From assembly GCF_020080835.1 (NCBI RefSeq), contig NC_058158.1, positions 11,780,001 through 11,844,000 of the forward strand: a stretch of DNA of 64,000 nucleotides, given 5' to 3'. Numbering within the stretch: position 1 is the stretch's first letter; every line of letters begins with the position of its first letter. The translations under genes and the position numbers were made by a program. Shown here piece by piece: positions 9,961-22,102 of this stretch. The DNA comes from Cotesia glomerata (lineage: Eukaryota > Arthropoda > Insecta > Hymenoptera > Braconidae). The notes under the pieces were generated by a model that worked only from the letters and a program-made list of their open reading frames with translations, was not told the origin of the DNA and did no database searches.

Positions 9961-12900
9961 GTTGTTAAATTACCGTTAAATTTTTGTGTATCGTCTAATT
10001 AATTTAAGGGATTTCATTGAATGGAAAAAGTTATGTTATTGCTTGGATGTACAGTATACTAGTTCTGTATCATACCTACATACGTATATGGATATCTAAT
10101 TACATTATTTAAGCGGACAACGTAATAACTTGCACAGTTTAGTTTCTTACGCTAAGACGACACGCACGCGATCAGATTTTCTATCAGTGAAGAGAGAACA
10201 CACCGCAAATAACCTACGAGAAATATATTACTCTCAACTTAACTGTCTTTTTTTTATAAATGCTTTCAACCACTTTAACGGCTATTGTCCACGTAATTTT
10301 CAGACGAACCCACACAGAAGCGCGACCACTTGATTATGAGCTACTCTCAATTACTAAATTACTTTTCTTAATTAAATTAGCCCTATTTTATTATTTTTGT
10401 TATAATTACATTAACTATTACAATAATTGATAATTCTTCGAAAGGTCTATGTTTTTTTTTTAATTTTTTCGGTGTTTTGAAACAAAAAAATTTGTTATCG
10501 GTCCACGAATATGAAATTTTTAAAGGAAAACGAAATAATTGATTAATTAGAAAAAGTGTGCTTTTCTTTGTCAAATTTGAGTTCGACAATGTTTGTTTAC
10601 TGAAACTATACTCCAAAAAAAATTTTTTTTCAATTTTATTTTAGATGTAATTCCTTATTACACTATCCACGCACATTGATCCTCAGATTAAAATTTTTCT
10701 TCGCTAAAAAACTACTTCAAAACACAAAAACTTTTGAATAAAGATCAACTAGTTCCTTTCAAAATAATTTTCTGGAATTAAAAATATTTCTTTTGAATCA
10801 ACTACTTTTTTTTTATCAATAAATGCTTGTAGATATTGGTTTTAAAAAAATTTTATTGACTCTAATATAACTTCAACTCATCTTATCTAATTTAAAATAT
10901 CTTCAAAATTGATAAACATGCTAAATATTAAAAAAAAATTTTTTTTAATTAAATTTGTACTCATTAAATAGAAATAATAAAACATAAAAAAGTATGTTAT
11001 AATTATTATAATTGTAATTAGGAACAATGTTTTATTGGAGTTGTTAGCAGTCACACTAATTACGTAAGAACTAACATTTCCCGTTGGTGTTTAAAACCGC
11101 ATAACTGGTAGATATTAATCTAGAAAATAAGTGAAAAGAGCGACGAGAAAACACGTTTTTCCGAGATTCCTTTTCTCGAGAGCAGAGTGTAACTGTCTTG
11201 GTTAATTTATCGCCGTGAGACATGACACCTAAGAAGCATTAATATTTCGGGCATGTGATGATGCGGATTGGCGAGCGCCCAACGGTCATACACTCAGATA
11301 ATGCTGTGACACAACGTAACACCCCCTTCTAGAGTGATCAGGTACCGTGGCATATACCATGGAACGCAATCATCCGTGCTCTGACTGGCAATGTCTGTGC
11401 TTGTGTGTGTTTCATTCCACACGATATTTTAATATATAGTTGGTTTATTTTACTGCCGGGGAGCAAAAACTAAACAGTGGAGTCAAACGATAAAGAGGAA
11501 AAAAATAAAAGAAAGAAAAGGGGAAAGGGTGTGTGGTGTGTGGTGAGACATGTTATTCGTTCAGATCCCCATGACTGTACTCCTCATGCCACAGTCCGCA
11601 GTGTGACTGCCATTTTCCCGAGATTAACACCTATAACTCATTCTCGGGACGTCAAGGGTCGAGCGTCACTCTCTCCTGTAGCTATGCTATAATTGCCGAC
11701 ATAAATCAATGGACCGATGAGATCATAAACCCGAGGCGATACTCACTATAGATTATACATCCATACATCCATACATATATACATACATAAGTTATAACTA
11801 TAACTCATAGCTATAACTATAACGTACCTTGTCCCCTAAACTAATATAATATAATATAATACAGAATATGATATACAACATTATATCAAAAGAAGTTTTC
11901 CCAAAAGCCTGCTTGACGAGGATTAGTCTCAAGTAAGAATACTGACAATTTCTGGGAGCTTAAAATTTACTTAGCTGAGAAGTACATTTTTAAACTGTAA
12001 TTTTACTAGTGAGAAAAACGGATAGAAACTGTTACTTTTTCAATCGCTTCATGTTTTGCATAGTACTTAACTCTCACCTTGTCAAGGTTAAGCGATTTTT
12101 CCGATGTCAACTGCTTCTATTGCATTTACATTGCACTTGTAAAAGAACGAAATTCTATCAACATCAAGAAAACATGAAGTATTAGCACACCTGATTTTTT
12201 ACCGAAAACATCTTAAGATCCGTCAAAAAATGTGTCTAATATGTCCACATAATTTTTGATTTACGTTGATATGGCCAATTTTTAAATCATAATATATATT
12301 ATATGATATGTCTTTAAATTACTTGATATGCCTAAATCAGGCCGGACTTATATATGTCCATATATAATATTTCGAGGAACGGTAGTGTCAAAAATTTCCG
12401 ATAGATGGCGCATAATCGCTGAATCCTCTCTTTATAAGAAAGTTGTCTTATGTATAAACTACTAAAATAAAAGTTATTTTTTGATTCCTTTAAAGAGCTT
12501 ATTTAACATTAGTTCTTAGTTTAATTAACTACTAATCAATTTTTATTTGATATGACATGGTCAACATGTGAATCAGTCTGTAAGTATGTACTCTGTTTGT
12601 CAACATTCTGGTCACCAAAATATTTTACGGATTGACATCGTTTACATTTTTATCAGCTTCAAAATTACCCAGAAGCAGCGCGAAACATTTAAAATTAAAA
12701 TAACGTCACTATTGCTTCAATTATTAACATAACATATTTAATATTTCATACTTTAAATTATTTTATTTCCAAGTTATCAACAAAAATTTTTCTTCTTCCA
12801 TTTTACTATTTTTATTTAATTAAAATTATCCGAGCATTATGAAGCATGCTTTTGGTTCTTCCTTTTTTATTTTTCCAGTGGTTAGTGTACAGTCCTCTAA

Positions 12901-14610
12901 TAGATATATAGCGCAAAATATATACCTCGGAAGAAATAAAAAATAATTCAAGCGAAGATGAAAAAGGAGAAGAAAAGAAGAACAGGAAAGCGGAGGGGGA
13001 GGAATTAAGGTAAGGGAAAGGAAAAATGGATTATTAGAGGCATATGGTTGTGCTCGGTCGAACTCTCCCGTGTGGGTCTGCACTCAGAGTCAAAATATTG
13101 AGACAGCGTTTATTTAGCAAGAGATATATGATATGACGAGGACAATATAATGCATTGTATTCAAATACGGAAGCCCGTGGAGTCGTGACCGGGAGCGTAG
13201 AGTCCCGCTCTACTCGGTACTCTCGACTTTACTGCTTTTGCTTTTGCTTATGCCTCTACTTCGGCTGTTGCTGTTATGTATACGATATAATACTACACCA
13301 AGTTTAGTACGGACACACACTTATATTTGCACATTGCACACCAAGACAAGACCAAGACCAAAACCAATACCAAGAGTAAGAGCAGGACCCTTTCTGTCTT
13401 GGTCTCTCTCTTGAACTACTGGCTTCAGATGAGGATGCTTAGCTCGTATACTCTCGGCACCTTACTTCCACCTTGTAGCGTATCTCGCGGTAACTTGCTG
13501 GCTATTCGATCCACCCAACAATATAAATAATATCCGAGTAAAGCAGTCCTGGCCAGTGGATTAGACAGAACCCCTTCCAGCCGAGTGTCCAGGTTCCAGG
13601 TCCAAGTCCAAGCCCGTGGTGTACTCTGGCCCGTGTATGTCCAAGTATGCAGCCAAGTATTTATATACGTGTATACGATCGCATGACGGGGAAGGACCAA
13701 GCGTACGTTACCGGCTATCTCCGGTCCATATCAAATGTGACCGCGAGTCCTCCTTCAACGGCATTCCTCTGCCTCCGGCTTTGCTCCATACTTATTTTTA
13801 TTTTTATTTTTATTTTTCCTGCGCTTTTGTTTGTTTTCTTTCTGCATAATGTATCCCGGATTATTGCATCCTTCTGGACAAAAATTTATTGAAGCCACTG
13901 CTCGATGCCTACGGGAGTTAGCTCGTAAGTGATAGGTGTGTGAACTACCGCAAACTTAATGTAAGATTTTTGAAACTCGAGAACGCTGAATTTTGTTTCT
14001 TTTAATAAGAAGAAAAATTTTCGGTTAGTGTAAAGAAACGTTTATTTCTAAAGGAAAATTTATGGACAATATTTAGAAGGAAATTTTTTAATTTAAACAT
14101 TTAAAATTTTAAACATACGCAAGCTTTATTAATGACTTTCGATTAATTAAATTAAAAAATAATAATGTTTATTATTTATTCCAACATTTGTAAAATGTTT
14201 GGTTAATGATTCAAAAAATGGATAATTTTTAAAAATTGATTCGTTTGTCAGGCATGTCGATGAAAATGATTCAATTGAGTAACTTTAATGAATTGTTAAG
14301 ATTAATTAATATTGAAACGAAAGAATTTTGTTTTAGTTTTTAAAAACTTTATTGACCTCCGAAAAATTTATTTTCCATTAATTTAAAACAAATTTTTCTA
14401 AATTTCTATGTATAGATAAAGCCTACGTATTTGTATAGTATGGGTTTTTACTTAATTTTTCCGATTCATAAATTAGCAAATTTTATTGAAAAAATAATCA
14501 TTTTTGATAGTGATTGAAAGTATATTTAAAATAACCTGGTACTAAAAATTTTTTTGCAAGAAGTTTAATTTAGTGACATTACTATTAAAAAAAAAAAAAC
14601 TTATCAAAAA
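9961..14610. other. No gene recognised; short tandem repeats
   Basis: Mixed AT-rich and balanced DNA. A (TACATCCA)-like and TATAACTA run lies at 11750-11830. A GC-balanced block at 13100-13900 carries CAAGAC/CAAGTC short repeats, and a (TTTTTA)n run sits near 13795-13825. Several ORFs of 60-90 codons overlap on both strands in the balanced blocks, but none is recognisable. Confidence 0.45.
12390..12435 (+). repeat. Dispersed motif with GATGGCGCATAATCG core, copy 2
   Basis: GTGTCAAAAATTTCCGATAG then ATGGCGCATAATCGCTGAAT and CTCTC. The 14-mer CCGATAGATGGCGC matches the CTCF consensus CCASYAGRKGGCRS at 12 of 14 positions. It is shared with 9456-9512, so it could be the end of a dispersed repeat rather than an isolated binding site. 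Confidence 0.45.
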
Positions 14611-15307
14611 AAATTAGGAAACGGTTGACCCTAAAGGCCATCTCTGCAACTTCTTGCTATCCCGACTAGAAATTTCAGTGAGGCAGTGATTTGGTGCAAG
14701 TAAGGCATGCCGAATTCCAAACTTGCGGTAAGTGAGGCATCCAAACCTGGCCGAAGTTTGGGATGTAACGCAGTTGCGAGGCTCAGCCTAACTTGGCTTC
14801 CTGATTAGGCTGCAGTCTGGAAACCACACTTGCTGGTGATTATCTAAACCTCATTCAGTCCGAATTTGGCTACCTAAGTAGGCAGCATTTCGGAAACCAA
14901 ATTCGCAAGGAAGAATCCAAATTTAATTCTTTCTTGGTTTTTAGCTTTTTTATTATCAGGCGAAAATTAATAATAACAAATGCTTATTTTTTTGTCTACT
15001 ATTACTATTTTAAGTATAAATATGGAATTTAGGACTAAATTTTTCAAATATTTCGTGAATAAAAAAAAACAAATTTTTTTTGCTTTTATTTAATATTATT
15101 GTTTATTATTTAATTTTAGTTTTTCGGTAATTTTATTTTTATTTTTTGGAGCGTTTTTTTATGTGAAGAAGTTTTTTTTGATTGGTAGACTTGATAAGTC
15201 AAGGGGGAAGGAGATGATGTAGGAGTTAGATACATTAGTCACACATAACACTTAACTTTACTTCACACTCGCCTTAATAGTAATTATTAATTATTAAAAA
15301 TCGTACA

Positions 15308-15408
15308 TGTCGAACTCGAGACTCGAACACCGTACCCGACACACGAGAGCCCTATACCATACCGCGACGCTACGCCGATGATGAGCGACTTCGTGCCTCA
15401 ACATACTA
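15308..15408 (-). repeat. tRNA-like segment inside inner element (left)
   Basis: Reverse strand contains TAGCGTCGCGG (A-box-like) and GTGTTCGAGTCTC (B-box-like) about 45 nt apart, followed by an AT-rich tail. Its twin on the plus strand is at 30661-30755. It does not fold as a full cloverleaf, so I treat it as tRNA-derived or coincidental. Confidence 0.4.
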
Positions 15409-15799
15409 ATAAGCACGACCAATGTTCGGCTTGCCTAATTTAAAACAAATAAGATTCGAATTGGGGTAGCCGAAGTTCGGAAAGCCAAGTTCTCTCCAAA
15501 CTGGCAAAACTCAGGTTATCGTTACTTAAAACCAGTTCGGCATTCCCATAATATATCAGACTTATAAGGAATCCATGAGACTTTCCTAGTTACGTCCAAG
15601 TTTGGCAATGCCACACAGTTTCAGGATCACAACCAAATTTGGAATATTTTCGGCGAGCCAATTTTCGTTCTGCCTAACTTGGTTTTTATGAGGTGCAACT
15701 TAGCCAGGCCTAAGTTAGGCAAACCAAACTTGTCCCTCACTAATTCTTCGGCATTTCTCACTACAATTTCTAGTCGGGAGTTTAACATACTATTAGTAA

Positions 15800-16340
15800 G
15801 CCTGACTTGCATGAAATCACAGTTACCGAAGATTTACCGAAGTTTGGTTTGCCAAACTTGGGCATAGCTTGGAAAACCTACGGCAGTTAGAAGTTTGGCA
15901 TACTATTGGTATGCCTGACTTGCATGAAATCACAGTTACTGAAGATTTGCCGAAGTTTGGTTTGCCGAATTTGGGTGTAGCTTGGAAAATCTACGGCAGA
16001 ACGAAGTTTGACAAACTATTGGTGTGCCTGACTTGCATGAAATCACGGTTATCGAAGATTTGCCGAAGTTTGGTTTGCCGAATTTGGGTGTAGCTTGGAA
16101 AATCTACGGCAGAACGAAGTTTGACAAACTATTGGTGTGCCTGACTTGCATGAAATCACGGTTATCGAAGATTTGCCGAAGTTTGGTTTGCCAAACTTGG
16201 TCATATCTTGGAAAACCAACGGCAGTCCAAAGTTTGACATACTAATGGTATGTCTGACTTGCATGAAATCACAGTTACCAAAGATTTGCCGAATTTGGGC
16301 GTAGCTTGGAAAAACTACGGCAGTGCCGAACTTTGGCTTA
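15800..16340 (+). repeat. 113-bp tandem array (left)
   Basis: The anchor CCTGACTTGCATGAAATCAC (TCTGAC in the last unit) starts at 15801, 15914, 16027, 16140 and 16253, an exact period of 113 bp. Units differ by scattered substitutions. The fixed spacing over five units leaves reading frame free, and open frames of 60-120 codons here are by-products of the repeat. Confidence 0.9.
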
Positions 16341-16486
16341 CCTATAGTGGAATTAATAAGGCGTGAATTAGGCTTGCCAAAGTTCAGAAAGCCAAACTTG
16401 CCCCGCATTGATTGTTCGGCAATGCCTCACGAAATTTCTAGTCGGGTATACCTCCATACCTAAGTGCTCAACAATTCACTTATTTT

Positions 16487-16592
16487 TTAAGCTCATCGAG
16501 CTCAAAAATATAATTTATTCGTAATTTTAAGCTCTGCGAGCTCAAATAATTCGCTTTTCTGTGCTTTTGAGCTCTTCGAGCTCAAAAGGGTA
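16487..16592. repeat. Three spaced GAGCTC hairpins (left)
   Basis: Three short palindromes of the form TTTTGAGCTCTTCGAGCTCA follow one another about 40 bp apart, at roughly 16487, 16528 and 16566. The same trio occurs at 48305-48412 and, more decayed, at 29255-29350. It is a diagnostic block of the composite repeat. Confidence 0.8.
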
Positions 16593-17067
16593 ATGGAAAT
16601 TTTATAGAACACTATTTTTTGAATTTTCAAATCGCAATAACTTTTGAACGAATTAACCGATTTTCTCGCGGTTTACGGCATTCACTGCAGTTTTTTGAAT
16701 TCTTTGGAAAATCTTTTAGTGTAAACTGGTCAGACTAAAAATTTCATAGAAATTCTGAAAAAAACATTTTTTTATCTATCTAGACAACGATATCTCACGA
16801 ACAAATTAATCGATTTTTACCGGGCTGGTGCCAATCAACGTGGTTTTTTGAGGTTAAGAGCTGATTAGTTTTTGGAATTGATTGGTTCAGCCATTTAAAA
16901 GATATTTCAAAAAAACGAATTTTTGGAAATTTTATTTTTGAGATTTCTCAAAATTGATCGACTCAAATTTTGTAAATTAGTATTAGAATTCTAGGGGCAA
17001 AGGAACTATTTAGAACGCCGCTTATTTCGATTGAATCGGATGATCCGTTCAAAAGTTATGAGAGATT

Positions 17068-17076
<9 letters not shown>

Positions 17077-17119
<43 letters not shown>

Positions 17120-17142
17120 TACATACATACATACATACATAC
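17077..17142. repeat. (CA)n(CATA)n microsatellite
   Basis: About 19 CA units are followed by seven ATAC units. It lies near the 3' end of the composite repeat, as in its other copies, so the microsatellite is part of the element. Confidence 0.95.
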
Positions 17143-20100
17143 AGACACGGTGACATCACCGCGGAAATAGTCAGGAAAGCTTCCTAGGACCTCAAAACGT
17201 CGAGATCTGATGAAAACTCGATTTTCGAAAAACGGGGTGAAAACAATAACTTCCCGATTTTTGAAAATTTTTAATTTTCTTAGCGGGAAGCTAAAAATTT
17301 AAATACATTATTGTCAAAAAATTAAAATTTTTTTTAGATTAATTTATTATGAAATCATAATTTCTTTTAAATATGAATTTAATAACGGAATTTATAAGAG
17401 AACATTTCTTTTTGCACGGACAAAAAAAAATAGAATGAAAATTATATTGCAAACTTTGGAAAAAATTCTTCTACTAAATTTTCAAGGTACCACGCTTTGG
17501 TCCCCTTTTCTACAAAATAAAGAAAATACACAACATCAATAATCGAAACATCGGGATGTGTAGGAGAAGAAAGAGGAGGAGGATAGGATGGGTGGTGATG
17601 GTGATGGCTGGTGGGAAGAATGAAAGACATTTCGATGGCTCAAGCTGGTTCAACTAACAAACTCCTTTCTGGTATCTTTCTGCAGCTTGGAATAACGTTG
17701 ACTGGGAGGAGGGGGAGGAGTTGAATCTTGCCTCTTGCGCGTATTGTGTCGGACCGAGAGGAAGACACCGAAATGCCGAGGGTGAAAGAGAGCCGGAAAA
17801 TTCAGGACAAAGTTTCGTCATTGCGAAGTGACACGAGTGGTCTTTATAGCGCCTGTCGCAGTGACTGGTTCGTTTTATGTGTGGGTGTGTGAGTGTGTAT
17901 TGACAAAAGTGTCGGTCGGACGGGTTCACCCCGGCAGCGTCTACCAGTTTTGTCGCGCCATTCGCAGATATTGCCGACAAGAGAATAAGGGCGAGTCGTT
18001 GAAAGAAGACAACAGAAACGGACAAGGGGTGAGGTGATTGCGACGAAATCATTGCGAGCTGAGACGCAGTTGGCAACTCATAAGGTACTACGCGAAACGA
18101 GTCTTGCGTTGTTGTTTACTCTACTCACTATAAGAAAGTAGACAGCGACTTGCTATGACAATGAGATATAATCGAACAAGGGGAGAGGGGTTCTGTTGAA
18201 ATTATGTACAAATCTCGAAATTTGAAATGATGAGTTGAAATCTGCCGTGTGAAGGAAATTCAAATAAAAGGATCTACTTGTCGATGCCAAGACGGGTTTG
18301 CAGTAGTATACAGGCTCAATATGGTTCCTTGTTCAAGATCTAATCAAAAAGTTAAAAGATAATAAGTAAATTTATGATTTTTCTATATCAATGTTTTAGT
18401 ATATACCAAATAAAAAATTAATTTGGTTCAAAAGACAATTTTAAAATTTAGAATTAAAAAATAATTTTGAACAGTTTAACAAAAGGGTAATTAGTGTAAA
18501 TGAAAAAAGTAATTTTCAGTATATTTCTAAAAGAAAACCTGTGCATTGACTGAATTGAAATTTTCAAGTTGTATTTATACATATTGCAAGTAAACATCTG
18601 AATTTTTTCAAATAAAAATCTTCAATATTTTGTAGTTTTTGGATTTATCACCATTGGCTCGAAATAAACTTGAGTTTGTATCAACAAAGACTAACTTATC
18701 TTATCCTTTTAACTTCTAAATTTTTGGATTAAGATTTGTGTATTTTAAGTCGATTATTTTTATCATTTAATTATCTTCAATTCACAACATCAAATTCTTC
18801 AACCAAGATCAATTTTAAAAAACAAAATATTTCAGTTTTCTTATAAGATCTTTACATTTTTATTTGTATTAATTTCTTCGTTGAAAATGTTATCAGTCAG
18901 TCGAAATAATAAATTGGAATTTTTGCTTCAATAAATTCCAAATAGTCTTTAAGACTTTTTGCATGTGATACAGAAAAAAATAAAAATTCAACAATTTTAC
19001 TTAAAAAAGTCGATAATATTTTGAACCATCGTTACCACAATATTAATTCAATAAAAAGGTATTTTTGAGAGAAGTATGTATCTTGCTTGAAAACGGTACA
19101 GTTCTTCATTTTTGGAATTACATATTCTAAAATAATGGTTGAATTTTGAAGAAAATATTTTCTTCGAACTAAGTAATTTTTTTTTCAGCTTCTGTTAAAA
19201 ATTATTTCCACATTGACTTAAACTTAAATAATTCTTCTTCATAAAAATAGCTATTTTTTCTTTGTATTCTTTAAAAGTAAATTCAAAAATCATTATCTCA
19301 AAAACAATACAAATTTTGGTAATATGTAATCATAACTATTGGCATTAAATTTTTTTAACAAAATAATAATTTTAATCCGAAAAAATTTTGAAAATGGACT
19401 CAGTACCCAATAGGCAAAAATCACAGCTAAAATTGCAATGAAAAGAAAAAGAAGCAAAAAATATGAAGGCAGAAACTACTCCGATGTTTACAAGTTTAAC
19501 TCGAGTACTCTGAAATATACGAGGTGCTGATGGTACGTGACCGCTGGTGCATCACGCTCAAAATCTGGACGAAATATTTACCTACATGTACAAGATGTGT
19601 AAGTACTTACTAGATAGAAAGAGAACATGGAAATAAAAAAAAAATAAAAATATAAATAGAAAGGATTATTAGTATTGGCAGAATAAGACTCGAGGAGAGA
19701 CATGCATACCTCTATAGGTCGGTGTAAACATGTTTAGCATATAGAAGAAACCTATATGCGCTGCGAGGTGCAGCGAATAAAGGAGGCAAATCGAGGAAAT
19801 GCATGCAAGTACAGGAACAACTAACAACTCCGCTTGTATTTTTATTATTTTTATATTGACGTAACACATAATGTATACATGACGTATATTTAATGTTTTA
19901 AAGCATTTACACTGAGGTACAATACGCGGTCATTTATTTTGCCTTTTAGTAAGTATATAATATGAGTATTTAAGTACCCGATAAATTATTATATTATTTA
20001 ATTTAATATATTATGCAGCTGTCGTGTTCATTTGTTTAATAATTAATAAAGGTAAAAATTGAATTTTTCTCTCAATGTGTGTATTTATTTTAATAGTTAT

Positions 20101-20722
20101 TATTATTACGACTGGAAATTTCTCAAAGTGTAATGCAGACTGGTACTGGGCAAGGTAAAAGAGGGAGTATTTGCCTCCGGGGAGTCGTGGCTCTCTACAG
20201 AGGTGCCCGGATCCTCTCCGCTGTTTCACCCTCTCGTATATAATACACCTAGGCTACGTGCCTACTGCTCCCGCTGGGAGTCCTCGTGAAAGGTAAGAGT
20301 AAAAGAGAAAGAGAAAGAAAAAAATAAAGATAAAGATAAAGATAAAGAGGGAGAGATCTAGCCGGCAAAAGTAACAGCGGCAGTAGCAGATACCGGCGAT
20401 ATTCTAGGATGATGCCCATTTGCTTCAACTGATATTCAGCTGAGAGTATCGACGAATAAACTCCAGCTGTTGCGAGATTGGACAATTCTGGAGAGAAGAG
20501 GCGTCTTTCATATAAGTGAACCAAAACTCAAATAAAGGCACTAAAAATATGCAAAGATAAAACGAGAATCTAAATATAAATAATATATAATAAGAGAGGT
20601 AGTTACTCTTGATAAAAACAATCTTGGGGGTTAAAATTCGTGAAAAAATTTTCATATGTGCCTATATATGCCCTGATATGGCCATTTATGATCTATGTAT
20701 AAGGATAAAAACATAATTTGTT

Positions 20723-20950
20723 GTAATTTTTTCTTGAAATGAGTACGTCAATTAAAATGTAAAATGAATTTATTAATAATAATTCTAAAAAATAATTAAT
20801 AATAATCAAAAATTAATTTATTGTGGCCATATCAGGCAAAATAAGAGAATAAAAAAAAATTATTAATTATAATTTTTTATTTTTTCTTGAAATGGATACG
20901 TCAATTCAATTGTGGATTAAATTTTCTGATAATTTAGGGAAAAATAATTG
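20723..20950. repeat. Diverged tandem duplication, period about 153 bp
   Basis: TTTTTCTTGAAATGAGTACG with TCAATTAAAATG at 20728 recurs as TTTTTCTTGAAATGGATACG with TCAATTCAATTG at 20881, followed by similar AT-rich sequence. CATATCAGGC and the reverse-like GCCCTGATATGG flank it. Confidence 0.55.
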
Positions 20951-21005
20951 ATAATAATTATTTTTAAGAGTAAAAAAAATTACTTTCATTTTAGAATTTA
21001 AGACC

Positions 21006-21040
21006 AAACTTAAATGCTCTCTATTGGAGATTTTGAAACC
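21006..21040 (-). repeat. Dispersed motif, diverged copy 3
   Basis: The minus strand reads GGTTTCAAAATCTCCAATAG then AGAGCATTTAA, an alignable but diverged match to 12390-12425. It lacks the intact GGCGC core. Confidence 0.3.
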
Positions 21041-21178
21041 TACTTTTGGTCAAAAAATTATGTATGCGCATGTATGACCATACGAGAATATTTATGGAAA
21101 TGTTACAATGAAAAGTCTTAAGTTTTAAGATTTATTTGAAGTTTTTTTTAGTGAAAATTTAATTTTTTGTTCACAATT

Positions 21179-22102
21179 TCCCGAGTAAAAATGAAATTAT
21201 AATTTTTTGACCAAAAAAATAATTTCAAGTCGATCGCCGAACGACCGCTGCACGGTGTCCGCACCATATTGCTGAACCACCGCTGAACCGCCGCCATTCG
21301 GCGGAAAATTCCGCCGCACGCTTCGAAAAAAATCTCCCAGCACCGCCGCACCACAGCCGAACGTTTCGAATTCTATAGTTTTACACCGCCGCACCACAGC
21401 CGAAGCATAGCCGAACGTTTCGAATTTTATAGTTTTTCACCGCCGCACCACAGCTGAAGCACCGCTGCACACCGACAAAAAATAGAGGATAATTATCCCG
21501 AATAAAAATGAAATTATTATTTTAATATAAAACCTATTGTTCAACGTCCTTTTATTCAAATGCCTAATATTCAAACAAAAAAAAATTTTTTTAAATCCGA
21601 AGTACCTCGAAATTATTGGTTTTTTAAGTCGTATTGCTGATGTAGATTGTTAATTTCGTCCTCGGGTTGAACAAAACCGGCACGCCTATCGAAATACCCT
21701 GAAAGAATTTTTAAAATCAAACTGCGATGGGATTCGAACCTGGTTCGTCTGCATGAAAGTCTCGAACATTACCAACCACGGTGCAAGCCGTAGGTTAAAT
21801 ATGTAAATATAGTTTAGCTATTTGAGTGATAAACAAATATTTTATTTCAATGTATACCACCAAACGGTGGTATAGTGCGGCGGTGGTGCAGCGGTGGTGC
21901 GGCGGTTGATCGAAATTTATTATTTTTTCGTAAAAAATAATTTTATTTTTACTCGGGGCGTCACAGCTGTGGTGCGGCGGTGGTGCGGCGAATAGAAATT
22001 TCTTTACTTGTCACGGCTGTAGTGCAGCGGTGGTGCGGTGCTTAAAAGGCCGTGCAGCGGTGTTGCGGCAGTGGTGCAGTGGAATTCTGTTTTTACTCGG
22101 GA
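21179..22102. mobile_element. GC-rich foldback element with TCCCGAGTAAAAA termini
   Basis: The ends are TCCCGAGTAAAAATGAAATT and AATTCTGTTTTTACTCGGGA. The left arm (about 21230-21475) is built of CCGCCGCACCACAGCCGAA units and the right arm (about 21860-22085) of GGTGGTGCGGCGGT units, so the two can pair. Inner copies of the terminus (CCCGAATAAAAATG near 21498, TTTTTACTCGGGG near 21943) suggest nested or stepwise growth. The arms stand out sharply in GC from the surrounding DNA. The middle contains a tRNA-like B box. Confidence 0.8.
21722..21795 (-). repeat. tRNA-like segment in foldback centre
   Basis: Minus strand carries TGGTTGGTAATG (A-box-like) and a perfect B box GGTTCGAATCC, about 27 nt apart. 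The arms do not fold into a full cloverleaf, so it is most likely a SINE head or tRNA pseudogene lying between the foldback arms. Confidence 0.5.

Larger units (their letters stand above)
14661..16446 (+). mobile_element. Inner element with CCCGACTAGAAATTTC termini (left)
   Basis: This 1,786-bp unit has inverted ends: CCCGACTAGAAATTTC at 14661 and GAAATTTCTAGTCGGG ending at 16446, each followed inward by a TGAGGCA match. TAT on both sides may be a target duplication. Inside are a tRNA-like segment, a 113-bp tandem array, and many short imperfect palindromes of the CCAAACTTGG type. A 2,014-bp copy sits at 29384-31397 in the opposite orientation. The absence of a long ORF suggests a non-autonomous element. 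Confidence 0.75.
14611..17290 (+). mobile_element. Composite repeat, left copy (with inner element)
   Basis: Begins near GGAAACGGTTGACCCTAAAG and ends TTCTTAGCGGGAAG. Copies with the same beginning and end occur at 27464-31460 (minus) and 48221-49238 (plus). ACTTCCCGCTAA-like and TTAGCGGGAAG sequences form short inverted boundaries. Within it are the inner CCCGACTAG element (14661-16446), three GAGCTC hairpins, degenerate repeats of about 160 bp containing AACTCACGAAC-like blocks, and a (CA)n(CATA)n tract. No protein is encoded that I recognise, and its transposon class is unknown. Confidence 0.75.
17291..21178. other. No gene recognised
   Basis: A balanced block at 17600-18340 carries the longest non-TE ORF (17654-18076, minus, 140 codons), which matches no family I know. 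From 18340 to 19500 the sequence is AT-rich. A purine-rich GATAAA/GAGAAA tract lies near 20300-20350. Confidence 0.45.

Noticed and set aside
15800..16340. Possible CRISPR-like array
   Set aside because: Units are 113 bp long and repeated throughout, with no short repeat/unique spacer pattern; the host is eukaryotic.
15627..16408. Several overlapping ORFs with repeated MPDLHEITV and LPKFGLPNLG segments
   Set aside because: They are translations of the 113-bp non-coding tandem array; 113 is not a multiple of three, so the repeats fall in different frames on both strands.
17654..18076. 140-codon ORF on the minus strand, the longest outside the transposon
   Set aside because: No recognisable domain or motif, no splice-site context, and an overlapping ORF on the other strand; one ORF of this length in GC-balanced DNA of a 64-kb window is expected by chance.
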